A stretch of DNA of 64,000 nt from Flavonifractor hominis (GTDB lineage: Bacteria > Bacillota > Clostridia > Oscillospirales > Oscillospiraceae): NCBI RefSeq assembly GCF_040095835.1, contig NZ_JBBMFT010000008.1, positions 12,044 through 76,043 on the forward strand. Direction: 5' to 3'. The notes below the pieces were generated by a model. The model made no database searches. It saw only the letters and a program-made list of their open reading frames with translations, and was not told where the DNA came from. Position numbers and translations under genes: made by a program. Of the stretch, positions 11,729 to 20,482 are shown piece by piece. Every line of letters starts with the position of its first letter. Within the stretch, counting starts at the first letter, position 1.

Positions 11729-12541
11729 ATGAAAAGACGCACTGTTTTATCCACTCTTCTGGCGTTGACCCTGGCTGCTACGCTCACAGCCTGTACCGGC
11801 ACGCCGGAAGCACCGGAGATCTCCCCTACCCCCACGCCGGAACCTGCTCCCACTGTCACCCCCACGCCGGAGCCCACCCCCACCCCCGAGCCTGAACCGC
11901 CCGTGTGGAGTGAGCAGGTTATCCAGCGCACCTTCACCGCCGGGGACGGCACCCAGGTGATGCAGGTAAGCTACACCCTGCCCCTCATCCAGAATACCGA
12001 CGCCTGCCCCGCCGGGGCGGCCATCAACGACTGGTACAAGTCTGAGGGCTCCCGCCGTCTGGCCGAGGCGGAGGAGAACTATGAGATGGTGGTAGCCGAT
12101 TACGACGTATCCCAGGCCTCCGGCTTTCCCTTTACTCCCACTACGGAAGAAATGACCTCCCAGGTCTGCTATGAAGATGAGGCGGTCATCAGCATCTGCC
12201 GCAACTGGTACCTGAGCAGCAGCGCTCCCTATCCCACCACCTTCCGCCTGTCCGAACAGTTTGACGCCCAGACCGGTGAGCAGCTGGGCTCGGTGGATTT
12301 CTTCTCCGATCCGGACACGGTGCAGGAACGGGTCGTGGACGCTTTCCTGGCCCAGGAGGTCATCCGCTCCGGCGGCTTTACCCGGGACCAGGTGACCCTC
12401 GCCTACCAGGCTGAGCACTTTTACCTCACTGACGAGGGATATGTGTTCTGGATCCAGGGCAACACCCTCACCGGCCTGCATGAGCCGGTGGAAGTCACCC
12501 TTACCTATGACGCGCTGAAGGACGTGAGCAGCCATGGATAA
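11729..12541 (+). CDS. DUF3298 (RsiV-like) lipoprotein
   Basis: The 270-residue protein has a lipoprotein signal (MKRRTVLSTLLALTLAATLTAC, Cys22) and a long Thr-Pro-Glu linker to about residue 60. The C-terminal domain resembles DUF3298, shared by RsiV and PdaC: residues around VSYTLPLIQNTDACPAGAAIN and the end FYLTDEGYVFWIQGNTLTG. This domain is a lysozyme-binding or polysaccharide-deacetylase-associated module; the ligand here is unknown. The last eight bases overlap the rlmD start, so the two are translationally coupled. Confidence 0.75.
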   Translation: MKRRTVLSTLLALTLAATLTACTGTPEAPEISPTPTPEPAPTVTPTPEPTPTPEPEPPVWSEQVIQRTFTAGDGTQVMQVSYTLPLIQNTDACPAGAAINDWYKSEGSRRLAEAEENYEMVVADYDVSQASGFPFTPTTEEMTSQVCYEDEAVISICRNWYLSSSAPYPTTFRLSEQFDAQTGEQLGSVDFFSDPDTVQERVVDAFLAQEVIRSGGFTRDQVTLAYQAEHFYLTDEGYVFWIQGNTLTGLHEPVEVTLTYDALKDVSSHG

Positions 12542-14162
12542 CACTCGGCCCAAGGAGCAGTCGGTCCACCGCCTGCACATCGACGGCTATGCCAGCGATG
12601 GTTCCGGCGTGGCCCGGCTGGACGGCATGGTGGTCTTTGTCCAGGGCGGTATCCGCGGGGAGGAGTGCGAGGTACAGCTCACCCATGTGGGACGCAGTGC
12701 CCTGTGGGGCAAGGTGAAGCAGATCATCACCCCCTCTCCGGCCCGTACGGACCCCCAGTGTCCCTATTATGGCCGCTGCGGCGGCTGCCAGTACCGGCAC
12801 ATGGACTATGCCGAGGAACTGGAAGCCAAGCGCATCCGGGTGGAAGACGCTCTGCGCCGGCTGGGCGGGGCGGAGGTGACCGTTCCGCCGGTGCTGGGCG
12901 CGGCACATATTGACCGCTACCGCAATAAGGCCCAGTTTCCCGTCTCTCCCGGCCCCCGCATCGGCTTTTACCGCTCCCGTACCCATCAGGTCGTGGACGT
13001 AGAGGACTGTCTGCTCCAAAGCGAGGCGGCGACCCGCCTGCGCCGGGCGGTAAAACAGTGGATGCAGACATGGTCCATTCCGGGCTACAATGAGCGCACC
13101 CGCACGGGACTGGTACGCCATGTTTATGTGCGCACCAACCGGGCCGGGCGCAGCCTGTGCTGTCTGCTGGTCAACGGCCGGGGGGTTCCCCGGCAGTCCG
13201 AGCTGGTAGCTGCCCTGCGCCAGGCAGAGCCCGGGTTGGCCGGGGTGGTGCTTGGAATCAACGAAAGCCACAGCAACGTCATTCTCGGAGAGCACTACCG
13301 CACCCTGTGGGGGGAGGACTTTTTGTCCGATCTCCTGTGCGGCCACCGCTTTCAGCTGTCGGTCCCCTCTTTTTACCAGGTCAATCCCGACCAGGCCGAG
13401 GTTCTTTATGCCAAAGCTTTGGAATTCTCCGGCCTCACGGCTGGTGAAACCGCTCTGGATCTCTACTGCGGCATCGGCACCATCAGTCTGGTTCTGGCCA
13501 GCCGGGCGGGCATGGTCTGGGGCGCGGAGGTGGTACCCCAGGCGGTGGACGACGCCATCCGCAACGCCCAGTGGAGCGGCATAGAAAATGTCCGTTTCCT
13601 ATGCGCCGACGCGGGAGAGGCCGCCCGACGTCTGGCCGCGGAAGGGGTACGTCCCGACGTGGTCTGTGTGGACCCGCCCCGGAAGGGACTGGCCGAGGAC
13701 GTGGTGAATACCATCGCCGCCATGGCCCCCAGCCGGGTGGTCTACGTCTCCTGCGACCCCGGCACTCTGGGCCGGGACGTGAAGCGGTTTGCCGCTCTCG
13801 GATATACCTTACGCAAAGCCGCCGCCGTGGATATGTTCCCCCGCACCGCCCATGTGGAGACGGTATGTTTATTGTCCAAACTTAATGCAAAGCAACATAT
13901 CGAGATAAACTTGGATATGGACGAGCTTGATTTGACCGATGCAGAAAAGAAAGCTACCTACCAAGAGATCAAAGATTATGTGTTGGAGCATAGCGGCTTG
14001 AAAGTCAGCAGCTTGTATATTGCACAGGTAAAGCAGAAGTGCGGTATCATCGAGCGAGAGAACTATAATAAGCCGAAGTCTGAGGACGCTAAACAGCCCC
14101 AATGCCCGCCGGATAAAGAAAAAGCAATCGAGGAGGCATTGACGCACTTCGGTATGATTTGA
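12534..14162 (+). CDS. rlmD: RlmD (RumA) 23S rRNA m5U methyltransferase with an element-encoded C-terminal tail
   Basis: The enzyme methylates U1939 (E. coli numbering) of 23S rRNA with SAM. An N-terminal TRAM domain (RLHIDGYASDGSGVARLDGM) is followed by the iron-sulfur cysteines CPYYGRCGGCQYRHM, the SAM motif ALDLYCGIGTISLVLA and the catalytic loop VYVSCDPGTLGRDVKR. A normal RlmD ends about seven residues after HVET. Here the frame runs on from residue 443 into 100 residues of unrelated, AT-rich sequence (LNAKQHIEINLDMDELDLT...EEALTHFGMI) because a mobile element sits at bases 13858/13859. The active site is intact, so activity is probably kept. The tail also has an internal ATG at 13917 and could be made alone. 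Confidence 0.9.
   Translation: MDNTRPKEQSVHRLHIDGYASDGSGVARLDGMVVFVQGGIRGEECEVQLTHVGRSALWGKVKQIITPSPARTDPQCPYYGRCGGCQYRHMDYAEELEAKRIRVEDALRRLGGAEVTVPPVLGAAHIDRYRNKAQFPVSPGPRIGFYRSRTHQVVDVEDCLLQSEAATRLRRAVKQWMQTWSIPGYNERTRTGLVRHVYVRTNRAGRSLCCLLVNGRGVPRQSELVAALRQAEPGLAGVVLGINESHSNVILGEHYRTLWGEDFLSDLLCGHRFQLSVPSFYQVNPDQAEVLYAKALEFSGLTAGETALDLYCGIGTISLVLASRAGMVWGAEVVPQAVDDAIRNAQWSGIENVRFLCADAGEAARRLAAEGVRPDVVCVDPPRKGLAEDVVNTIAAMAPSRVVYVSCDPGTLGRDVKRFAALGYTLRKAAAVDMFPRTAHVETVCLLSKLNAKQHIEINLDMDELDLTDAEKKATYQEIKDYVLEHSGLKVSSLYIAQVKQKCGIIERENYNKPKSEDAKQPQCPPDKEKAIEEALTHFGMI
13851..13884 (+). other. attL: rlmD/element junction
   Basis: The host half is CATGTG, then the shared dinucleotide GA (13857-13858), then an element half of 12 nt and the arm ATTGTCCAAACTTA (13871-13884). 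This arm is the exact reverse complement of bases 29448-29461 at the other end. Confidence 0.85.
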
Positions 14163-14173
14163 GGAGGGCGGAT

Positions 14174-14422
14174 ATGACGCATTTGATTTCTTGTGAGTTC
14201 AACATGGATACCGCTTGTGTGGAGCTGAAATTTGCAGATGGCAGCATGATTGCCATTGATACGATTGCGGTAGAGAATGAGGTTGCCGATAATATGTATC
14301 AGCGGTCGGAGCTTGACTATCTGATCTACAATGCTCCATTGGAGTATGCAGACCTAATCTTGAACGGTGATCCCGAAACCTATTTGAAAACTGTCACAGA
14401 GTATAAATCTTTGGATAGCTGA
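14174..14422 (+). CDS. DUF6061-like small protein
   Basis: The 82-residue acidic protein begins MTHLISCEFNMDTACVELKFADG and ends YLKTVTEYKSLDS. It resembles the DUF6061 family, small proteins of unknown function on clostridial mobile elements. The ATG at 14174 follows GAGGAGGG at good spacing and is preferred to an upstream alternative start. It lies just after the RlmD tail and may be expressed with it. Confidence 0.68.
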   Translation: MTHLISCEFNMDTACVELKFADGSMIAIDTIAVENEVADNMYQRSELDYLIYNAPLEYADLILNGDPETYLKTVTEYKSLDS

Positions 14423-14529
14423 TAAATTTTAAGGCGGCAGGGAGATTGATTTCTTCTTGCCGCCAAACCTTTTGCAGAATATGGGATACAGCGATATTCC
14501 ACAATACACATATGAAAGGAGTGTGCAAG

Positions 14530-16041
14530 ATGAAATTATCCTACAGCAAGGTATTCGATAGATATACAATGTCTTTTTCGGATAAACTGGCTGAACTTTC
14601 GTATTCTCTGTACAAAACATTGAGATTGCGGTTGACAAAAATATTCCCTCTTTCAGAACATGACAAATATCGGTTCCATGATGACGATCCGTTTTCGAAA
14701 GAAAAATCTGCTGATATGCCGCAAGGCTTTGACTACATAAAAAGGGAGAGTGTCGATGGATTTATAAGGTTGGACTACATAGATTTGTATGATTATCTTC
14801 CAAAGGAAGACCTACCAAAGTTTATGAAAGAACTAAAAAAATGTGTTCGCCGTAATAAAACAACTCCTTTTGGGGCATTTCGTTCCCGCGAGGATATTGA
14901 TAGAATCGACAATTTTGGTCAGTATTATGATGGTCAGGCTTTTACAAATATTTTAACGGTTCGATTTTGCAAAAACAAAAAACTTCAACAGTTTTGTTCT
15001 GATATTTCCGTATCTCTTCGCAATTTATCGGCTACATTTCTTTTAGTAAAATATCGTGTATATATTACAAAGGAGTTTAACGCCAAAATAGCAGAAATAT
15101 GTAAGGAAAATTACTCTGGATATACGAAAGTTTGTAGGCAATTCAATACACCTTGGTATGCAGTGAAAAAATTTGGTAGATCATCTTATACGGGCAATAA
15201 TGTTCGTCAAGAAAAAGTCTACACAATGGTTTCCCAACTGAAGTGGCAAATACTGAAGGAAATTCGCAAAACATTTTCCATCAGGTTTTGGGAAGACAGA
15301 ATATTTACGCCGACATTTGAAACATATTCGACCAATATCCGTCCCAGTAATGAGCGTCGCAATTTAGAGTTTTGGGATAGTATCTCGTTTGACAGAGTTG
15401 CCGACTATGCACCAACGTATAACGCCTGCGTATGCTGGGATTATAAGCATGGAGAAAATGAGGGGTTACGTTTATCTGCTTTCTGCGGCGGAAATTACTC
15501 CAAAGACGATCATTTGCCGGAGATAGCCCACCATGATATCTCGGATATATATGGGGTTTATTTAACTGCGGCTACATTAGAATATGTTGCAGATAGAGAC
15601 ATTGCGATCTGCAATAAAAAAATCAGCAAAGTGATTAGAAAAGCTAAAACATCCTCTGTTCTAAAAGTCAGAGTTGCGGTTGAACGGAAGTTATATTATT
15701 GTTATCGTTTTATTTCGGAATTTTCAGGTAAATCTATAGATCACGATGATGCTAAAGCCTTTAGACATCAGTTTTATAAAAAAGGTTCTGTATCGTCAAG
15801 AAGTCTTGAAGGTATATCTAAAAGAATCCGGGAGACAAAAACGCAAATTGATAATATACTAAAGTTGTTAAATGATGCGGCTGAATACAGAAGCAGTGAA
15901 TCAAATATCAAACTGCAGTGGATTATGATGATTGTAACCGTTCTGTCTTTGTTTGTTGCATTGTCCAGTATTAATAATAACGATGTTGTAAATGAGATTA
16001 AGAACTTGATTGAGTGGATAGAAACAATAATGCCAAAATAA
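14530..16041 (+). CDS. Unrecognised AT-rich cargo protein with one C-terminal membrane helix
   Basis: The 503-residue protein starts MKLSYSKVFDRYTMSFSDKL behind GAAAGGA. No catalytic motif is recognised. The body is rich in Tyr, Phe, Lys and Arg. A charged helix with coiled-coil character (about residues 440-475, including ISKRIRETKTQIDNILKLLN) leads into one hydrophobic helix, IKLQWIMMIVTVLSLFVALSS, and a polar end. This layout loosely recalls the stalk-plus-TM end of CorA-like proteins, without a Gly-Met-Asn motif. It has the lowest GC of any gene here and sits between conserved backbone and a gene fragment, as expected of recently acquired cargo. A defence or exclusion role is possible but unproven. 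Confidence 0.72.
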   Translation: MKLSYSKVFDRYTMSFSDKLAELSYSLYKTLRLRLTKIFPLSEHDKYRFHDDDPFSKEKSADMPQGFDYIKRESVDGFIRLDYIDLYDYLPKEDLPKFMKELKKCVRRNKTTPFGAFRSREDIDRIDNFGQYYDGQAFTNILTVRFCKNKKLQQFCSDISVSLRNLSATFLLVKYRVYITKEFNAKIAEICKENYSGYTKVCRQFNTPWYAVKKFGRSSYTGNNVRQEKVYTMVSQLKWQILKEIRKTFSIRFWEDRIFTPTFETYSTNIRPSNERRNLEFWDSISFDRVADYAPTYNACVCWDYKHGENEGLRLSAFCGGNYSKDDHLPEIAHHDISDIYGVYLTAATLEYVADRDIAICNKKISKVIRKAKTSSVLKVRVAVERKLYYCYRFISEFSGKSIDHDDAKAFRHQFYKKGSVSSRSLEGISKRIRETKTQIDNILKLLNDAAEYRSSESNIKLQWIMMIVTVLSLFVALSSINNNDVVNEIKNLIEWIETIMPK

Positions 16042-16290
16042 ATCTACTACTCAATAGATGCAACGCTGTGGGGAGCGAGTGAAGCGTACCAACTAAAACT
16101 TGGCGGCAAAATGCAACAGCGTTTCCTGCTCTGTTACGATAACTGCATCGTCGAAATTGACTTCGAGTGGGATTGGCAATTAACATCGGAACAAATGACC
16201 GTTGTTACAGAAAAACTTGAAAAGGAAAATCTGCAACACAACAAACCGCTGCAATTTTCATCCCCATGTAGGATGGAGGTTGCAGCGGTT
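16042..16290 (+). pseudogene. C-terminal fragment of an unrecognised protein
   Basis: Right after the preceding stop codon, the same frame continues open without a start: YYSIDATLWGASEAYQLKLGG, then MQQRFLLCYDNCIVEIDFEWDW, then LTSEQMTVVTEKLEKEN. The sequence looks like a natural domain end rather than random translation. No ribosome-binding site precedes the internal ATG at 16111. It is probably the remnant of a backbone gene cut when the cargo gene arrived. The frame then runs into the opposing DUF3021 gene. Confidence 0.45.
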
Positions 16291-16298
16291 TTTCTGTT

Positions 16299-16733
16299 TT
16301 ATGGATTCTGTTGTTTTTGCCTTAACATTTCATTGAGCTTTTCCGTATTCTTTTTGGTTATGGAATAAATGATCGCCCAAATCACGACATAGCCCACGAC
16401 AAAAATAGCCGAAAAAACTATAATCGGCATTACACCCCAATCCAGCCAGTCATTGAGCAGATAAGTGCCGAGATAGCTGACATACAACACACCACCGTGA
16501 ATCAAAATCGCCACCATCAAGGGCAGCCGTTCAATTTGATAAATGGCGTTCATACCGCCTGCAATAAAAGCAAGTGCGGTTATTGAAAAGATTCCAATGC
16601 ATACCTGATTTACGGTTAGAGTAGCTACGGCAGCGGTCTGTTGCAAAATCAGATAGAGTATCGCTAAAATGATGGGGCCCATGCCGCAAGCTGTAAATCC
16701 TCGGCGTAAAAACTCGAAAACAAACTTTCTCAT
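16299..16733 (-). CDS. DUF3021 membrane protein
   Basis: The 144-residue protein has four predicted membrane helices and starts MRKFVFEFLRRGFTACGMGPI, typical of DUF3021. These proteins are almost always paired with a LytTR-domain regulator, as here, and are thought to modulate it from the membrane. Its start overlaps the LytTR stop by four bases. It is the last gene of the ABC-LytTR unit. Confidence 0.85.
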   Translation of the reverse strand: MRKFVFEFLRRGFTACGMGPIILAILYLILQQTAAVATLTVNQVCIGIFSITALAFIAGGMNAIYQIERLPLMVAILIHGGVLYVSYLGTYLLNDWLDWGVMPIIVFSAIFVVGYVVIWAIIYSITKKNTEKLNEMLRQKQQNP

Positions 16734-17173
16734 ATTCCTTCATACCTCCTTCTGATTTCCGCAAAGCAGCGTCTGGAAACATATTCCCGATAGCCACATT
16801 GAAATACGGCATCCACACCGCCGCTGAACACCGCATCAAATCGCAGAATACGATGCTCATTTGCAAGGGTTGATTTGTTGATGCGGATAAAGTAAGAGGG
16901 CAGGATATCCTCCAAATCACGAAGCCTGTCTTTGAGCGAAAAGTGGTTGCCGCCTGTATCAATGGCAATCACTTTTCTGTTAAGAATGGTGATACATTCG
17001 ATTTCTGAAAATGCCAGTTTCCGCATCTCATCATCCCTGTATCCCATAATGTAGTCCTCACCGGAATAACTACAGACAAGATTCTCGATTTGCTGTGTCA
17101 GAGAAGAAGGTGCATGAACAACTGCTATGATTTCTTCTTCTGCGTTTTTGTCGATAATGAGCTTATATTTCAT
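16730..17173 (-). CDS. LytTR-domain DNA-binding regulator
   Basis: The 147-residue protein has no receiver domain. The N-terminal half holds GEDYIMGYRDDEMRKL. The C-terminal LytTR fold shows IECITILNRKVIAIDTGG, SLKDRLRDLEDILPSYFIRINKSTLAN and FSGGVDAVFQCGYREYVSRRC. Such stand-alone LytTR proteins with DUF3021 partners control adjacent ABC transporters or competence-like genes. It lies between the permease gene (11 nt upstream) and DUF3021 and probably regulates this operon. Confidence 0.9.
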   Translation of the reverse strand: MKYKLIIDKNAEEEIIAVVHAPSSLTQQIENLVCSYSGEDYIMGYRDDEMRKLAFSEIECITILNRKVIAIDTGGNHFSLKDRLRDLEDILPSYFIRINKSTLANEHRILRFDAVFSGGVDAVFQCGYREYVSRRCFAEIRRRYEGI

Positions 17174-17184
17174 CTCCTCAATCC

Positions 17185-17916
17185 TTACTGTTTTTTCATT
17201 TGCCTGAGAAAGCAGAATACGGCAATTACCGTTACCAATACACCATACAGCAGAACAGGCAGAATGTGTGGTGCTGCAAGTTCAAAACTACCGCTGAATA
17301 ACGCTTTCTCAAGTTCCGCTGCGTGCATAAAAGGCAGCGCATTGGCAATTTTCTCGAATGCTCCTCCAACAAGTTCAAGATCAAACCATACGCCGGAAAG
17401 CCATGCGGAAAGATTGGTCAACAGTGCGCCGCAGATGCCGCCTACCTGCTTTACACCAAAAACGCTGCCGCACAAAAGCCCCAAGGCAATATTGAAAATC
17501 GCCATTGGTATAATTCCGATAATGGCATAGACAATATTTTCGCTGACAGTCAAGCCTAATGGAATCGCAAACAGATAACAGATTACAGTCTGTCCGATGG
17601 CAATAGGCAGAAGTGGGAGCATATAGCCAAGGACGAAGTTCAGTCCCGTCAGAGGTGTTGTGTACAGTCGTTGCAGTAAGGCACTTTCCCGGTCTTTGGC
17701 AATTAGTGTCGCTGAAAACAGCGTCATAAATGATAGACCGAATACGGTAATCCCCGGTGCCAAGGTGTCGATCTCAAACAGGTGTACCGGAATATTCTTT
17801 TGCATTGTAGTCAAAAGCAGCAGCAAGACCAACGGAAATCCCAGACCGAATCCAAGATTGACGGGATCTCGGAGAATTTCTTTGGCACATCTTTTGGCAA
17901 ATGTCATCATTCTCAT
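17185..17916 (-). CDS. ABC-2 type transporter permease
   Basis: The 243-residue protein has six predicted membrane helices: DPVNLGFGLGFPLVLLLLLT at the start, then ITVFGLSFMTLFSATLIAKDRE and the conserved LLQRLYTTPLTGLNFVLGYMLP segment of ABC-2 exporters. It forms an exporter with the ATPase upstream; the start overlaps the ATPase stop by four bases. The substrate is unknown. Systems with LytTR/DUF3021 neighbours often act in drug or peptide efflux. Confidence 0.88.
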   Translation of the reverse strand: MRMMTFAKRCAKEILRDPVNLGFGLGFPLVLLLLLTTMQKNIPVHLFEIDTLAPGITVFGLSFMTLFSATLIAKDRESALLQRLYTTPLTGLNFVLGYMLPLLPIAIGQTVICYLFAIPLGLTVSENIVYAIIGIIPMAIFNIALGLLCGSVFGVKQVGGICGALLTNLSAWLSGVWFDLELVGGAFEKIANALPFMHAAELEKALFSGSFELAAPHILPVLLYGVLVTVIAVFCFLRQMKKQ

Positions 17917-18644
17917 ACCGCAGTATCCTCCTTCACAATAGAAACGAACGCTGTTTCAAAATCATTTGTTCCTGCTAATGCGTTCAGTTCTTCTACTGTT
18001 CCTACCGCAAGAAGTTTTCCGCTTTTCATAATGCCGATGCGGTCAGAAAGAGCCTCTGCTTCTTCCATGTAATGTGTTGTCAGAATGATGGTTACCTTGC
18101 CCTTAAGTGAACGAATTGTTTCCCAAAGCTCGTGCCTTGCAATGACATCCAAGCCAAGGGTAGGTTCGTCCAGAAACAGGATTTGCGGTTCGCTGATCAG
18201 AGCCATGGCAATGCTGACTCTGCGTTGCCAACCACCGGATAACTTACCGGCTTTTCTTTTCAAAACGATATCCAAAGCAAATTGCCCGGAAAGTTCTCTA
18301 ATCTTTGCTTCCGTTTTCTCTTTTGAAAAACTGTGGATGCCGCAGATCAATTCCAGATTTTCTTTCACGGAAAGATTTGGAGCAACAGCCGTTTCCTGCG
18401 GAGATACGCCAATCAGCCGCTTTACCTGTTCCGGCTCCTTTGTAGTGCTATAGCCACCTACGAGAGCCTCTCCGCCCGTGGGCTTTGTCAGACAGGAGAG
18501 CATTTTAATAGTTGTGGTCTTTCCTGCACCGTTCACACCCAGCAGAGAAAATAATTCGCCCTGCTGAATTTCTAAATAGAGCTTGTCCACGGCAGTCAGG
18601 TTTTTGTACCGCTTGACCAGCTCCGTTGTTTTAATTGCTTGCAT
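17913..18644 (-). CDS. ABC transporter ATP-binding protein
   Basis: The 243-residue ATPase has Walker A LLGVNGAGKTTTIKML, a Q loop in IGVSPQETAVAPNLS, the signature KLSGGWQRRVSIAMALI, Walker B ILFLDEPTLGLD and the switch TTHYMEEAE. It powers the permease encoded downstream. It is the first gene of the four-gene minus-strand unit. A TATAAT box lies about 30 nt upstream on this strand, without a clear -35. Confidence 0.93.
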   Translation of the reverse strand: MQAIKTTELVKRYKNLTAVDKLYLEIQQGELFSLLGVNGAGKTTTIKMLSCLTKPTGGEALVGGYSTTKEPEQVKRLIGVSPQETAVAPNLSVKENLELICGIHSFSKEKTEAKIRELSGQFALDIVLKRKAGKLSGGWQRRVSIAMALISEPQILFLDEPTLGLDVIARHELWETIRSLKGKVTIILTTHYMEEAEALSDRIGIMKSGKLLAVGTVEELNALAGTNDFETAFVSIVKEDTAV

Positions 18645-19220
18645 TTCTGCTATCCTCCATTTTGTTTTTTGCTGGTATCATTATAGCAAACAAAAATGGA
18701 GAAATGTTGATTCCTGTCTGTTCGGTCGTTTCTGATGTCTAATCGGTACTGCTGCTTTGTGCCGCAGCATCGAAACAGGATTTTTTCTGTAACATTGAAA
18801 CAGAAAATAATCCTGTTTTGTATTTTCTGAGGAAAGGTGTCAAACTGCATTTTTACAGTTTGGGTACCATTTTCGAGGAAAATATACGGGTGTCCAGAGG
18901 GGCGCAGCTCCTTGGCTCTGGGTTTCCAATAGGGGCGAGAAGCATCCCTGTTGGCACACGATTTTGCTTGCAAAGTCTAGTGTGTTATACCTTTTGCGAC
19001 CGCTAACGCTGGAAAGGGGCTGTCCCACGCCAGACAGTCAATTTCAAGCGGCAGCAGAACAGGCGGATTTTGTGGGCTGTAAGCAACAAAAGACAAGGAA
19101 TTTGCAATGAGCAAAATCCGGCTGTTCGGGTGTAGTTGGCATAGGAAATCTTGAAGCTGAGCGGAAAGATTTGTTGTGCCAACGGGGGCGCAAGAGGTAT
19201 ATAAAAACCCGCCGCAGCGA
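18645..19220. other. Gene-free stretch with a large hairpin
   Basis: This 576-nt stretch lies inside the element, upstream of the ABC unit and downstream of the sigma-like gene. No convincing coding region is seen. It contains a long hairpin at 18773-18818 and a GC-richer block at about 18885-19070. The block could be structured RNA or a transfer/replication site, but nothing diagnostic was recognised. Confidence 0.4.
18773..18818. repeat. 18-bp inverted repeat (hairpin)
   Basis: The left arm AAACAGGATTTTTTCTGT (18773-18790) pairs with the right arm 18800-18818 with a single bulged base and a 9-nt loop. No coding or terminator role is obvious. Confidence 0.6.
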
Positions 19221-20447
19221 TCAGCTCCCGTATCGTATTTTCTCCTGCTCCAACTCAAAGGGAATCGTCAATTTCTTCGGAAGCTCGCTCATGGAGAGTT
19301 TCAGAATTTGACGGATTGCGATTTTTGCAAAGACGTTCGTTCTGCTCAAATCGCCGTCTGCCAGTTTTACGATCTGCGCTGTTCCCGCAGAAAAGTCAAA
19401 ACGGATTTCTCCCCATTCATCGTCGTCGTTTGCATACCGATGTACTGCTTTGTACTCGTATGCAGCGGCGGCGATTTTTTTGTTTTTGTCGATCAGCTTC
19501 AATTCCACCACACCGAGAACACCGGCATCCACCAAAAGTCCGGTCAGCTTGTCCACGATCTTTTTGTAAGCTCGCTCCGCGCCGCTGGTGGTGCTGTACT
19601 CGTAAGCGGTGGCAAGCTGTTCAAATGAATAACGCTCGTCCCACGGCATCACCCGTCCGCAGTTCATACAGATGGCATTTCTCTTTTCAAGGAAGAACTT
19701 TTCCTTGCGGCTGAGTTTGTCAAAGGCAGCTTGTACCGCATCGGCACGAACACCGTTCCAGAGAATGTCTGCGTAGTTCCAGCTATCGTCACAGGTAACA
19801 TCTTCGCCTGTTTCCTCGCTGTTCTCGTCCTGCATGGTGGAGTAAAAAGGAACACGGCTGCGGTTTTGTCTTGCAAGGGTCAGATACTCGGCGGCAGTTT
19901 CTTCGGTGCAGTTCTGCTCGGTGGCATATTCGGCAATCACTTCCTTTGCGCTCTTGCCGGAATTGTTATAGAGCCATGCAACGCCACGGGCAGCTTTGTA
20001 TTCGTCCAGAGATTTGAACGAGCCTGCTTCCTCCTGTCGGCGGCAATCCAGAAGTGCGTTGCCGATGAAGTGATGGGCGTAGGTCAGAAAGTCTGCGCCC
20101 TTGTCGGGGGCATAATTCGGTAAGCACTCCAACATAGCAAGGACACAACTGAGCTTGTAATCCAGAAAGCGCAGAGGGTCATATCGGTCAATGCCCTCGG
20201 TCAGCAGAAAGCGGTACACTCGCTTGTTCAGCCTTGGCTCGTAGTGATGCAGGAAGTATGTAAAATAGATCAGATCATTTTCACGGACAGCGGAAACGAT
20301 GTAATCATTGATGTCATCTACCTTGGGCGGCGCAGAGTCAAGACGGAAGATGCGCCCTGCCTGTCGCATGGTCATAGCTCTGTCCTGCACAGCGAATTTA
20401 GCTGTGCTGGCATATTCATCGGTATTCCAGAAGCGTTCTTCGGACAT
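19221..20447 (-). CDS. Sigma-70-like regulatory protein of the element
   Basis: The 408-residue protein resembles a divergent sigma factor. Residues about 45-135 look like region 2 (RENDLIYFTYFLHHYEPRLN, KGADFLTYAHHFIGNALLDC). A C-terminal half looks like region 4 (KLSRKEKFFLEKRNA, then SFEQLATAYEYSTTSGAERAYKKI as a helix-turn-helix). A CxxC pair (ICMNCGRVMPWDE) sits inside region 4, which is unusual. The ATG at 20447 follows AGGAGG at 8 nt and is preferred to the GTG three codons upstream. It may direct polymerase to element promoters; this is inferred. Confidence 0.6.
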   Translation of the reverse strand: MSEERFWNTDEYASTAKFAVQDRAMTMRQAGRIFRLDSAPPKVDDINDYIVSAVRENDLIYFTYFLHHYEPRLNKRVYRFLLTEGIDRYDPLRFLDYKLSCVLAMLECLPNYAPDKGADFLTYAHHFIGNALLDCRRQEEAGSFKSLDEYKAARGVAWLYNNSGKSAKEVIAEYATEQNCTEETAAEYLTLARQNRSRVPFYSTMQDENSEETGEDVTCDDSWNYADILWNGVRADAVQAAFDKLSRKEKFFLEKRNAICMNCGRVMPWDERYSFEQLATAYEYSTTSGAERAYKKIVDKLTGLLVDAGVLGVVELKLIDKNKKIAAAAYEYKAVHRYANDDDEWGEIRFDFSAGTAQIVKLADGDLSRTNVFAKIAIRQILKLSMSELPKKLTIPFELEQEKIRYGS

Positions 20448-20482
20448 TAGGCGCACCTCCTTTCAGTTTATTTTGAATATTC

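Noticed and set aside
11747..13346. Long minus-strand frames opposite the lipoprotein and rlmD
   Set aside because: They are shadows of well-supported plus-strand genes.
18977..19258. 93-codon minus-strand frame in the gene-free stretch
   Set aside because: It overlaps the end of the sigma-like gene, lacks a ribosome-binding site and has no natural protein character.
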